64,000 nt of DNA, from positions 81,200-145,199 of the forward strand of contig NZ_LVYV01000007.1 of assembly GCF_001618955.1 (NCBI RefSeq), in the 5' to 3' direction. Shown piece after piece: positions 49,665 to 59,000 of this stretch. The stretch's first letter is position 1. The number at the start of each line of letters is the position of its first letter. The stretch comes from Tardiphaga robiniae (GTDB lineage: Bacteria > Pseudomonadota > Alphaproteobacteria > Rhizobiales > Xanthobacteraceae). The notes below the pieces were generated by a model. The model had not been told where the DNA came from and did no database searches. It saw only the letters and a program-made list of their open reading frames with translations. The translations under genes were made by a program, and so were the position numbers.

Positions 49665-49868
49665 ATGACCCGCCTGATCCCCTACGACGCGTTAGCGTCG
49701 AAATGCATCAATTACTCAAAACCACATCTTTGGCGGCTGGAAAAAGCCGGCAAATTTCCGAAACGCGTCGCAATCGGCGCAGGCCGTTACGGCTACGTGG
49801 AAGCCGAGATCGACGCCTATATTGAGGGCAAAATCGCGGAGCGAGACGGCAAGCGAGTGCCGGCGTGA
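49665..49868 (+). CDS. AlpA-like excisionase/regulator (MerR-type HTH)
   Basis: 67 residues with the AlpA pattern: a short N-terminal strand, SKPHLWRLEKAGKFPKRVAI and GRYGYVEAEIDAYIEGKIAE. The wHTH reads a 10-15 base site and, in P4-like elements, activates integrase or excision. GGAG lies in a small hairpin just before the ATG, so translation may be gated. The stop overlaps the next ATG (TGATG), so the two are coupled. Confidence 0.85.
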   Translation: MTRLIPYDALASKCINYSKPHLWRLEKAGKFPKRVAIGAGRYGYVEAEIDAYIEGKIAERDGKRVPA

Positions 49869-50605
49869 TGGGCATTCACGAAGCCATTAGGAGCTTTGCT
49901 CCGAACGAGAAGCGGCGGAGGGTCCGCCTCACCAAGGCGCGTGCCGGAAACGTCATGGTCTTTCGCTGCAAAGATCTGACTCGGCTGTTTCGGCACCGGC
50001 ATGGCGTGACGCTTTCGGACGATGACGCTGGCCGTGAAGACGCCGCACTGATGCTAGCCCATCTGGCAGCCCGCACAGATCCAGAGGAAAGGATGGATCA
50101 TTTTCTCGATCTTCAGTGCCCATGGATGGCGGCAGGTGATCGCGTGATAGCAAAGGCCCTCGCGGCGAACTCCCGCACCTGGTGGACGGCAGATCAACTC
50201 GCCGCACAGGTCAACCTGAGCATGAACGTGCGGACAATGCTGGGTATCACAACAATCGGCGCTATCGATTGTGACCGTGATGCTCGCAAGGCTCTGCGCC
50301 TTGAAAAGCAACGGCTGCGACAGAGGGATAATCGAAAAAGAGCCCGCAAGCCATCGAAACCTCTCGGGGGCATTTCGGAACGGGCCTTCGCCATCCGGGA
50401 GGTTTTGCCCGAAATCGGGTGGCGGTCGGTGAGAGAGATCTCCGACGGGTTGGCCAATTCAGCCAGCTTTGCCGGACTATCCGCCATCAAAGGTGCCATT
50501 CACACCGCGCTAAAAGAAGCCGAAATTCGAGGGCTGGTACGGATCCGGCAGGAGACAGGGCCGCGGGGGCTGCCCGTTAAGTTTGTGGCAAGATGTAGCG
50601 AATGA
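49868..50605 (+). CDS. Putative DNA-binding protein of the integrative element (unknown family)
   Basis: 245 residues from the ATG at 49868 (a GTG three bases earlier also fits). The family is not recognised. The middle has HTH-like helices (TWWTADQLAAQVNLSMNVRT), followed by a very basic stretch (LRLEKQRLRQRDNRKRARKP), and the C-terminus resembles a winged helix (RSVREISDGLANSASFAGLS to GLVRIRQETGPRGLPVKFVA). Coupled to the AlpA-like gene and directly upstream of the repeat array, it is the best candidate for the array-binding protein. Confidence 0.7.
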   Translation: MGIHEAIRSFAPNEKRRRVRLTKARAGNVMVFRCKDLTRLFRHRHGVTLSDDDAGREDAALMLAHLAARTDPEERMDHFLDLQCPWMAAGDRVIAKALAANSRTWWTADQLAAQVNLSMNVRTMLGITTIGAIDCDRDARKALRLEKQRLRQRDNRKRARKPSKPLGGISERAFAIREVLPEIGWRSVREISDGLANSASFAGLSAIKGAIHTALKEAEIRGLVRIRQETGPRGLPVKFVARCSE

Positions 50606-50611
50606 CAGAAT

Positions 50612-50808
50612 CAAGCGCTGCGAACTCATTCCTTTAACGGTCAGATTGTTACGTTTGCAGCGTATCCGTAACGCTGCAAACGCCATTTTCTGACGGTCAG
50701 CAACGGTCAGAGAAAACCGTTTGCAGCCTCATACAAGCGCTGCAAACGCAACCGTATGACGGTCAGTCGTCTTGGTTTGCAGCACTCTTACTTAATAGTT
50801 GTAAACGC
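50612..50808. repeat. 66-base-period array of dyads and direct repeats (iteron-like)
   Basis: Four copies of (A/G)ACGGTCAG start at 50636, 50692, 50702 and 50758. Three copies of (C/G)GTTTGCAGC start at 50652, 50718 and 50774, each exactly 16 bases after an ACGGTCAG copy start. CGCTGC(A/G)AAC arms start at 50616, 50672 and 50738, each exactly 20 bases before an ACGGTCAG copy. Pairs 50652/50672 and 50718/50738 are inverted repeats with a 9-10 base loop. Two units repeat with a 66-base period, and degenerate arms flank them. Confidence 0.85.
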
Positions 50809-51006
50809 CATCAATCAAGCGGACGAAGCCGCGCTAAAGGTTCGTTCGGCCACCGTTCGAATAGCGCCCCTTCCCTAATCGTAAAGCGAACGCGAGCGCC
50901 CTACAGGCGCGCATCGAGGTCATCCGCTGGGCATAAAATCGATGGGAGCATTTGACCGGTCCACAGACCTCAACTGAGTTATCTTAACCTCGTAACGGAG
51001 GCATAT
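50809..51006. other. Spacer between the repeat array and the small-gene operon
   Basis: No gene is seen. An AACGGAGG ribosome-binding site lies at the end and serves the GTG at 51007. A promoter for the downstream operon should lie here, but no convincing -35/-10 pair can be named. Confidence 0.4.
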
Positions 51007-51249
51007 GTGATCCCAACTGCGGTGAAGCCGTGCATATGGACCGTCAAACCCCGCGTATATCAACAGCGCCGGCAGTCCATGCGGTGGAACGATCCTGATG
51101 CACCCGACCGTTCAGTGAAACGCTGGTGGCACGGCAGAGCCGTCAGACGATCGAGGATAAGTTCAGATCCACCGACCGCACAATCCAGCCGATACCCAAG
51201 CGATGCGACTCGAAGGCTAGCTGCCCTTAATAAGCGTTGTGGCGCCTAA
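51007..51249 (+). CDS. Small basic protein of unknown function
   Basis: 80 residues from a GTG with a GGAGG site five bases upstream. The sequence is rich in Arg and Trp (RVYQQRRQSMRWNDPDAP, VKRWWHGRAVRRSRISS), suggesting nucleic-acid binding, but no family is recognised. Ten bases separate it from the next frame. The good ribosome-binding site is the main support. Confidence 0.4.
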   Translation: MIPTAVKPCIWTVKPRVYQQRRQSMRWNDPDAPDRSVKRWWHGRAVRRSRISSDPPTAQSSRYPSDATRRLAALNKRCGA

Positions 51250-51258
51250 GGGGGCTGT

Positions 51259-51570
51259 ATGGAAAGCGCTAGGATCGCTCGAGTCGACCGGTGGCGATAT
51301 GCCCAACAGGTTACCGACTGGCATTCGGCGGCCGGGCAAGCTAATGTGGCGTTGGGCGGCCCGAAGGCTGCCCGGGGCGTGAGAACCCCTTCGGTTAGGC
51401 GGCCCAAGTGCGCCGTCAAAGCACTCCTCGACCATATGGTCGGGGAGGCATATGCGCATGTTCAGGGCGAAAGCCTAAAGGCGTATGCGGCTCTCCTAAC
51501 CGAGGCTTCTCAACTCCCCGATCACCAGGTGAATACGGGGCAAATGCTGTGCGAAAATTCGTTGCTTTGA
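51259..51570 (+). CDS. Small protein of unknown function
   Basis: 103 residues from an ATG preceded by AAGGGGG. The second half looks like a genuine helical protein (KALLDHMVGEAYAHVQGESL, KAYAALLTEASQLP). It overlaps the start of the exported-protein gene by 22 bases. The 51389-51540 part also forms strong stems, so this could be coding sequence shaped by an RNA structure, or a structured leader with a chance frame. Function unknown. Confidence 0.4.
   Translation: MESARIARVDRWRYAQQVTDWHSAAGQANVALGGPKAARGVRTPSVRRPKCAVKALLDHMVGEAYAHVQGESLKAYAALLTEASQLPDHQVNTGQMLCENSLL
51389..51540 (+). promoter_or_regulatory. Nested stems upstream of the exported-protein gene
   Basis: CTTCGGTTAGG (51389-51399) pairs with CCTAACCGAGG (51495-51505) over 11 bases with one G-U pair. 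Inside it, CTCCTCGACCAT / ATGGTCGGGGAG (51424-51447) is a zero-loop palindrome with one wobble. After it, CCCCG-A-TCACC / GGTGA-ATA-CGGGG (51516-51540) ends eight bases before the GTG at 51549 and includes the only G-rich stretch that could act as its ribosome-binding site. This suggests coupled or gated translation. Confidence 0.45.
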
Positions 51571-52199
51571 TTTCAGTGATCTTCGTTCTGGGCCTAGCCA
51601 TCTCGGCAGGAAGGCCAGTTGATGCTACGTCCTCCGATCCGACCGTAAACCATAACGAAGTTGGTCGCGCCAAGCGTCAGCTTGAAGACGCCACGAAAGA
51701 CCCTGAGAGGGTTGGCGTCTTACGTTGTCTTGGGGCAAACCTTGCTCAGCAACCCAGCGCATTAGCGCCTAATGACGCGCAGTGCGAGAACATCTTAGCG
51801 GCAGCAGCGGGCACGACCCCAAGCCAAACAATGCCGATCCTGAAAGTTGGTGGCGTGAATGGATCTCCGGCGGCGCGTGCTTACATCGAAACAATGGTTA
51901 GGTTTCAAATCAGTTTCGAAACTGCATATCACGCCGGCATTTGCCGTCTCCGAAGTGAGGGCTATTTCAACACTTTCCGGGTAGCGCAGCTGCGTCTCTC
52001 TCAGCAGGAAGCGAGGCGGCTCAAACTGTCGGAAACTGAAATGGCTCGTGCTTCCGCCGAGGTGAATCGACAAGTTGCCGAGCTACACAAGGGCCTGCCG
52101 GATTTCGATATCGTCAAGGGATGCGACTTTCTTCGGAATAGCTCGCGTATGGACGAAGTCGACGCTCTGCATCGTCGTCTGACAAACAATGGCTACTGA
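51549..52199 (+). CDS. Exported protein of unknown function carried by the element
   Basis: 216 residues from a GTG at 51549, which gives a clean signal peptide (MRKFVALISVIFVLGLAISA, cleavage near VDA). The mature part is mainly helical, with four Cys (LRCLGA, AQCENI, GICRLR, KGCDFL) that could form two disulfides in the periplasm. No family recognised. Only the signal peptide and start choice are strong. It ends the small operon in the element and appears to be its sole cargo. Confidence 0.7.
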   Translation: MRKFVALISVIFVLGLAISAGRPVDATSSDPTVNHNEVGRAKRQLEDATKDPERVGVLRCLGANLAQQPSALAPNDAQCENILAAAAGTTPSQTMPILKVGGVNGSPAARAYIETMVRFQISFETAYHAGICRLRSEGYFNTFRVAQLRLSQQEARRLKLSETEMARASAEVNRQVAELHKGLPDFDIVKGCDFLRNSSRMDEVDALHRRLTNNGY

Positions 52200-53015
52200 T
52201 CGAACGCTCGGTTGCCCACACACTAGCGAACTGCCGAAGAGACCCTGATTGCCCAACGTTGTTGACGACTTCGCATGTGCCTGCCACTGGGGCGCCAGAG
52301 GCCGCGTAATGTCTGATGCACGTGTTTCTAGATGGCAACGGCTGAGAGGTTAAAGGCTGCCCGACCTAGCTGACGGGGTAGGAACATGATCTTGATTCCA
52401 ACTCTCGAAGGGAAAGACGGGTTTCAGGCAAGTGATCCCGTTCCTTCGCCGCCCCTATGCCTGAAGGCGCGTGAGAATTTGTCCGGCACATTGCCGGGCC
52501 TTGGACCGTGCATAGCGGGCCAGACGGACCCCTAGGTACCTAATCCGCCCCAGTTCTCTGAACCCAGCCCCACGTTTACTACTTTTGCATTCTCGCGCAA
52601 AAAAGGGGGGGGGGACCCTGTCATTTGCACGTCGTTCGCAATTTACTCTGACCGACCCTTCTGCGCTGCCGATGTCGCACTTTCCGGGACCAATAATGCC
52701 GGGTTCAGAGCAGGAACAACTGGTCGCCAATCAATTGCGTGGGCAAAACCAAACAAAGAGGATCAATGGCTTGAGCGTTGATTGCGAGGGTTTCCAACAA
52801 TCAGGGCCACTAGGGGGCCACTAGCGTGGCGGGGCTCCCTAGATTCGTATCGGAGATCCAGGCTTTCATTCGAGACCGACACAATGTCTGCTTTGTGCCA
52901 GGAACGGTCGTATGGTCCGCGGAGCCAGTGTCGGCCTGCCGAATTGCGGCGAGAGAGCTTCGCTCGTCGCGCAGATGGCCTGGTTTGCATTGCGAGCCGC
53001 GACCACGTCACGCTG
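52200..53015. other. Spacer without an intact gene, with an A6G10 run and a short direct repeat
   Basis: No coding frame with family features. A homopolymer of six A and ten G lies at 52599-52614. GGCCACTAG occurs twice within 52804-52824. On the minus strand a frame at about 52455-52560 (ELGRIRYLGVRLARYARSKA) looks protein-like but is isolated. Sequences at about 52,615-52,700 and 52,860-52,920 look like the dispersed intergenic sequences common in this bacterial group. No second tRNA-Asn copy was found. Confidence 0.4.
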
Positions 53016-56000
53016 CTACTGGACTAACGCTCGCTTCTCTTCTGCCGTGAGATATTTGGTATCCGATGAATTGATCGGTCCATATCCAACAATCCGAACA
53101 GGTGCAGCCTCATTGTAAGTCTGCTTTTCGTCTCGCTCGCGCTTCCTTGCTGGTTGTTCGCCATCGTCGCCGCCGCCATAGCCAAGCACCTCGACGATGA
53201 TCACGGATGGCTGCGCGTTGCCGCCTTGCGGCGGCGCCACCGCCTGCTGCGTCGCCGCCGCCGCATTCGACGTCGACAGAGCGGCGCTAATACTCGGCGC
53301 CTGCACGGTCGGGATGCCCGACGACGTGCCTTGCACCTGTATATTTGCAGCATAGAGGATCTGGAGCGCCGCCAGATTGACGTTGCCGGAGACACGGATG
53401 CCCGCTTCGCCGGCGTCGATGGTGCCGAGCGGCGCGATCAGGTCGATATCGCCGGGAACGACCTCCGCAATCGGATTCAAGGTCGCGATACCGGCGCCTG
53501 AGGACGGCACCTGCGGTGACAGCACTGCGCGGCCGTAATTGTCGTAAGTACGTTTCGGAGGTGTGTAGATCACCGTGGTCTTGGAGCCACGGCCGGCATT
53601 GATGTCGCCTTCGGCCGACCATGCGAGAACGTTGCCGCCGAAGGTAGTCATGATACGCGACAGACCGAGCAGAATGCTGCCCTTCGAATAAAGCTGGATG
53701 TTGCCGGAGCCTTGCGTGATCAGGCCCGACGAAGCTGGAGGTACCTGCCCTTCGACGCCAATGATGGTTCGGCCACCCGGCGCGAACATCTGGATGTTGC
53801 CACCCGATATCGTGCGAACACCGGAACCGCCGAACATCGTGATATCACCACTATAGACTGCCGCATCCGGGAATAGTGCTGCGATCGCTTCGCGGCCACG
53901 CAGATAGCTGCGGTAACGAGGCCCGTTGGCATCATTGTATTCGCGGCCGCCCGCAGTGAGTTCGGCGAAGTACACTTCACGCAGGAAGATGCGCTGCTGC
54001 TCCGGCGCTAGCGTGTCGAAATACGCCCGCGCTTCCGTGTCGGAGCCCGCAAAACCATGACGATCCTTGAGCCAGGTCACGAGCTCCGTCTCATAGGTCT
54101 TGGCAACCTTGCCGTTCTGATCGGCGAGCGGGATTTTCGGATCAGCGAGCTTCATCGGATCGAGATAGAGCGACGCGAGCTTGGCATAATCCGGACCCGA
54201 TGCGCCGACGCCGGCCTGCATCAGGATGCTTGCACCGGGACGCGTATCGCCGATCGCGATCGGGCCGATGCTCGCGATCGAGCCCTTGTCGGCCTGATAC
54301 AGGTTGCGGCCCGCCGAGACTTCGAGCGCGCCGGGGCCTGCAACATCGAAATTGGCGTAGACGATGTCGCGACCCGCGGAGACGATCGACACGTCGTTCG
54401 GGTTGCTGTGCACGATCAGGTTGCCGCGCGACGTCCCCCCCAGCAGGCCATTCCCCGTTGTTACGCCGGGTGCCAGACCAGCACCCACGATATCGCGGCC
54501 CGCGCGCACCATCACGGGCGCAGCCGCGTTATACCACCTAGATACGCCGTTGCCGAATGTCAGCGTCTCGCCCGTGCGCAGACCAACGACGTCGCCTTCG
54601 CGCGCATAGAAGCGGATCGGATCCGCATCCGGGGCTCGCCCGATGTCGAGCGCGGCGGTGTTTGGACCGAAGGCAAACAGTGCCAAGGGTGCCGTACCGA
54701 GCAATGTGTTGGTGACCCTGAGGGGCGGGAGGTCGAGGACTCCCATGGTGTCCGGTTCTCTTCCCATGAAGGCGGGATTGAAAGGCGTCGGCAAAGGCGC
54801 GCCCGATCCGGACATGCTGAAAGAATATTGTCCGCCATAGATTGAGTCCCGAGCCAGCATCTCCAGCGAGCCATGGGCGGACGGCGCAAGCGTGACGAAA
54901 GCGGGCACGAAATCGGGGAGGCTCCGCATGTAGGACAAGGCGTTGACCCCGTAATACATGTTGCCGCCCAATGCCGCCGCACGCAGGATCGATGGGTAAA
55001 GGAACGATCCATCCGCCACGCTTTGGTCGCTGTTCCGATAGGGATTTTCCGACGACGAGGTCGTGGGCGTGAGATTGCCGCCGGCTGAGAGCAGGTTGAT
55101 CGCGGTGTGATCGGTCCAGAGGCTGAACCAGCTCTGTCCGCCACCTGCATAATTTGTTCCGCCCACGGAGAAGGCAGATCGGTTTGGCGACTCCGAGCGG
55201 CCCGGATCGCCGGCACCCCCCAGCACGAGATCGCCTAAGGTTTCGAGATAGACCGCCGAATCGCCCGGCACCAGCGTGATGCCGGACCGTGCATCCGAAG
55301 ACGTGGCGGTAAACGGATCTATGCCGCGCGGATCGAAGGCGTCGTTCAATCCGCCCCCCGAGCGATAGATGAGTTTGAGGCCGCCGATCGATTCCGCAGC
55401 CACATGCAAGGCGCCGCGGAGATTCACCAAGGCCCCCGGAAGCGCGTGTTTTTCAGTGCCGTCGGTGAGCGCCAGGTTCGGATTGAGCGCACCAGCGATG
55501 CGCATATCAATGTCGCCGCCGCCGGTGAGTGCCAGCGATCCATCGGCGCCGACGCGACCGGTGCTGCCGACCGCAACGACCAGTCCCTGGCTTCGATGCT
55601 GCCCACTCATGCTCTGTTGGCCACGAAGCGCGATCGTTCCGGCCTTACCGCCGACGCGGATCGCAACATTGCCTCCACCCAGCGCACCTATGCCGGTGAA
55701 GCCGAGCAGATCGGGAGCACGAGTGTCATTTTTCGATGTGTTGGCCGCATAGGTGCCGAAATTGATCCACCATGCGGTCGGAATTGCCGCATCGACAGCA
55801 GCGGTGCCTATTCCTTGCCGCCACAGCCAGTTGCCAGTGATGACACTCGACGGGGTCTGCCGCGAAGATTGGCCCGCGATGTCGCCGACGAGATCACCGC
55901 CGGCGGCAATCAGGACATTGCCGCCATGGTCGGGATACCAGGCGCGATAAGTTGCCAGGCTGCTGCCATAATCGATTGTTGTCGATGGTAGCGCGCCGGT

Positions 56001-59000
56001 CAACGTGCCGTCGGCTATTAGTCCGCGCGCGCGATCGTAGGAGGCATCGACGGTCGTCGCCATGCCAGCAGTGTAGACGCCGTAGAGCGAATTCATGCGG
56101 ATGTCGCCAGCTGCGAGCATCGCCAGATCACCTGTGCCGGTTCGCAACACGCTGAAAGCCGGCGCAACAAGATTGCTGCCGGTGACCATGGGCTCGCCCG
56201 GCGTGATGATGCACATGTCGGGTTCAGCGCAGAGCCACATGTCTCCGGGCGATACGGGTGTACCCGGCTCGGCACCCAACCAGTTGTCCGGCAGCCAAAC
56301 CGCGGTGGTGCTGCTCCCGATGGTGAACCCTTTGAGAGCGTGCGTGTCTGCCAGCTTGATGGCACCTGTGGAAGCAGGGTTCAGCGCGCGCCGGTCTCCC
56401 GAGCCGAGGTCGGCGCCGGCCACCAATTGCAGATCCCATGATTTCGCGCCTGCGCCCAGCATTGGCGCGACCGCCCAGTTGCGACCCTGCACCCCGTCCA
56501 CGACCGGGCGCAAATTGACCGGCTGGTCACCTGGCAGTTGGATCCAGGTCATCGAGGGAATCAGCGATCCGCGCGCGAGCTGGATCGGAGCAGTGAGGCT
56601 CATCTCACCCGGCATGGCAACGCCCTTGGGCCAGATCAGCGCCGCCACAGTCACTGGCGCGCGCAAAATGGTGCCCGAGCCGAGCCGCATATCGGCCCCC
56701 AATGTTACGGCGGACGACAACACTGCGCCGGCCACATAAGCTACCGAGCCATCGGCGTTGTAAATGTTCGCGGCCACGACCGTTCCCGCCGACAGCGTCA
56801 ACGTGCCGGTCAGCACCGCGTCCACGGGCAGCACAGTGCCCGCCGGCAACGTCATCGCCGCCACGGATACGTCGTAGTTGAGGGTCGATCCGGTCGGAAA
56901 ACGCGTGCCGATATCGAGCACCACACCATCAAGCGGCACCACGACATCGCCGCCAAAAGTATCAGCAGACCCTTCCACCAGCACCCAGCCGTCATCGTCT
57001 GGCGTAGCAGCCGGCGGCGCGAAGCCGTCATTGATCGAGCCGTGGATATTGAGATCACCCGCCGCACGGATCGCCAGCACGCCGGGTTCACCAAAGCCGC
57101 GTAGCGCCGGATCGAGCCGGTTGGCGTTCGGCCCGTAGCGATAGCCGGACAGGTCGAGGTCGCCCGCCACCGTGATATCGCCGTTCGGATTGTCGGCGCT
57201 GATCTTGCTAACCACCTCGACGCCGGGACGCAGGCGATAGTTGCCAAGCCCGGCCAGCCGGTTGCTCAAGGACGCATTGCCAAGCGCTGCATTGTAAAAG
57301 GCGCTGCTGTCGTCATCGAGATCGTCGAGATAGGCTTGCGTAATCTCCTGCGGCTTGTGCCCCGACACATCCGGTGCGCCGGCCAACGGCGCGTCGTCAT
57401 AAATGCGGAACGCATTGACCGCGATGGTCTCCGCGCCATGGATTGCGGGCGTGCCTAGCACATTGATAGCGACATCGTTAGCGCCATCCACGCCTCTTGT
57501 GCCAGCAGGAACGCCGGTGCCGCCAAGGCGCGGCGCGTTGAGATTGAGCGTACCGCGCGTTACGCCGTCGTTCTGGCCACGTCCGCTGCCAAGCGCGACG
57601 CCAGTGCCAGCACGCAGGTCAATCGCCGCATTGCCCGCCAGGGTCAACGTTCCGGCGCGCGTCGTCAAATCAACGACGGCGCGGTTCGGTGCGTCGATAA
57701 TCTTGCCATAGCTGTCAAAGCGCATGCCCGTGCCATGCGCATCGAGTATGCCGTTGATGGTGAGGTTGCCCATCGCCGCCAACCGGATCGCGCCGACCTG
57801 ATAACCGCTGGCATCGATCATGCCGTTAACGATCAGATCGCCGCCATCCAGCGATATCTCGACATTGCGCGCCTTGACCTCGTCGCCGATGACAAGGCTG
57901 CCCTGCTTGATCTGGAATTTGCGCGCACCGAACACGGCGCCAGTGTTGAGACGTGTATTCAGTCCCGCGAAGTCGGCAAGCGTTTGCGCCCGCACGATGA
58001 GTTCGGCTGCATCATAGGGCACCATCGTGCCACCGGCGTCGTATTGACCGGTTGCACCGCCCTGGATCGCGCCGCCAAGATCGACATGGCCGGCGCTTGC
58101 GCCAAGCGCCGTCACGGCAATTGTACCGCCGCGATTATGTTGCGCGCTGAGGTCAATCACCGATCCTGCAGCTTGGCGGATGTCGCCCGCCTCGCTGGTC
58201 AACACCAGATCGCCGCCCCAGCTATATTTGGTGACGTCGAACATCTGCACCGCGCGCCCCGACAGATCAATGCGTGAGCCATTGCCAAGCGCGATATCGC
58301 CCGTCGCCGCCAGAACCAGCTTGCCCGAAGGCAGCACGACATTGGTATCGACCGTGATATTGGCCCCCGCCAGCTTGAGCTGAGCGCCGAGCGCATCGAC
58401 CTTGGGCGCATCCGTACTGCCCGCACCGGCCACGAGGACATCGCCCCCTGCCGTGATCGTGTTGACCGAACCGGAATCGCCGGTGAACAACGGCGTCGTG
58501 ACCGTCAGATTGCCGCCGGTGTACTGATAGCCGGTCGAGGGGGCGTAAGCGCCCTGCGCGTGATATACGCCGAGCGTGCTCTTGCCGTTCGAGGTGATCC
58601 GCTCGCTGGCGGAGACGCTGACATTGGCAAAGCCAAGCGCGAGACGGTTATCGACGATGGTGCTGCTTGGCCGGGAATTGGGAGCGGAGCCGAACACGAC
58701 ACGCCGCGCCGCGATGTCGAGCTTGCCATCGCCGAGGATGCCGGCCATCGTCGCACCCGGCGCCGCCGCTGAACCCGTCCAGATCAACTCGTTCGCGCGG
58801 ATCGTCGCAATGTCCCCAGCCGCGCCATAGCCGTAGATCGCCGGCGTTCCCAGCACGAGCCGCTCCACCTTCGACGCATCGAGATTGACGCTGCCGAAAA
58901 TGTTCACCGCATCGCGCGCATTGAGCACCAATGTTTCGAGCGCCGGCGCGCCGATTGCGGTATTGCCTGCGAGAAGTTGGGCCAGCAGGCCCTGATTGAG

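Noticed and set aside
50612..50808. CRISPR array
   Set aside because: The repeats hold inner dyads with fixed spacing and the intervening bases are not unique spacers of constant length; no cas genes are present.
52818..52870. Second copy of the tRNA-Asn attachment sequence
   Set aside because: GGCTCCC...GATTCG looks similar to the tRNA end, but fewer than half of the positions match and the T-arm is not preserved.
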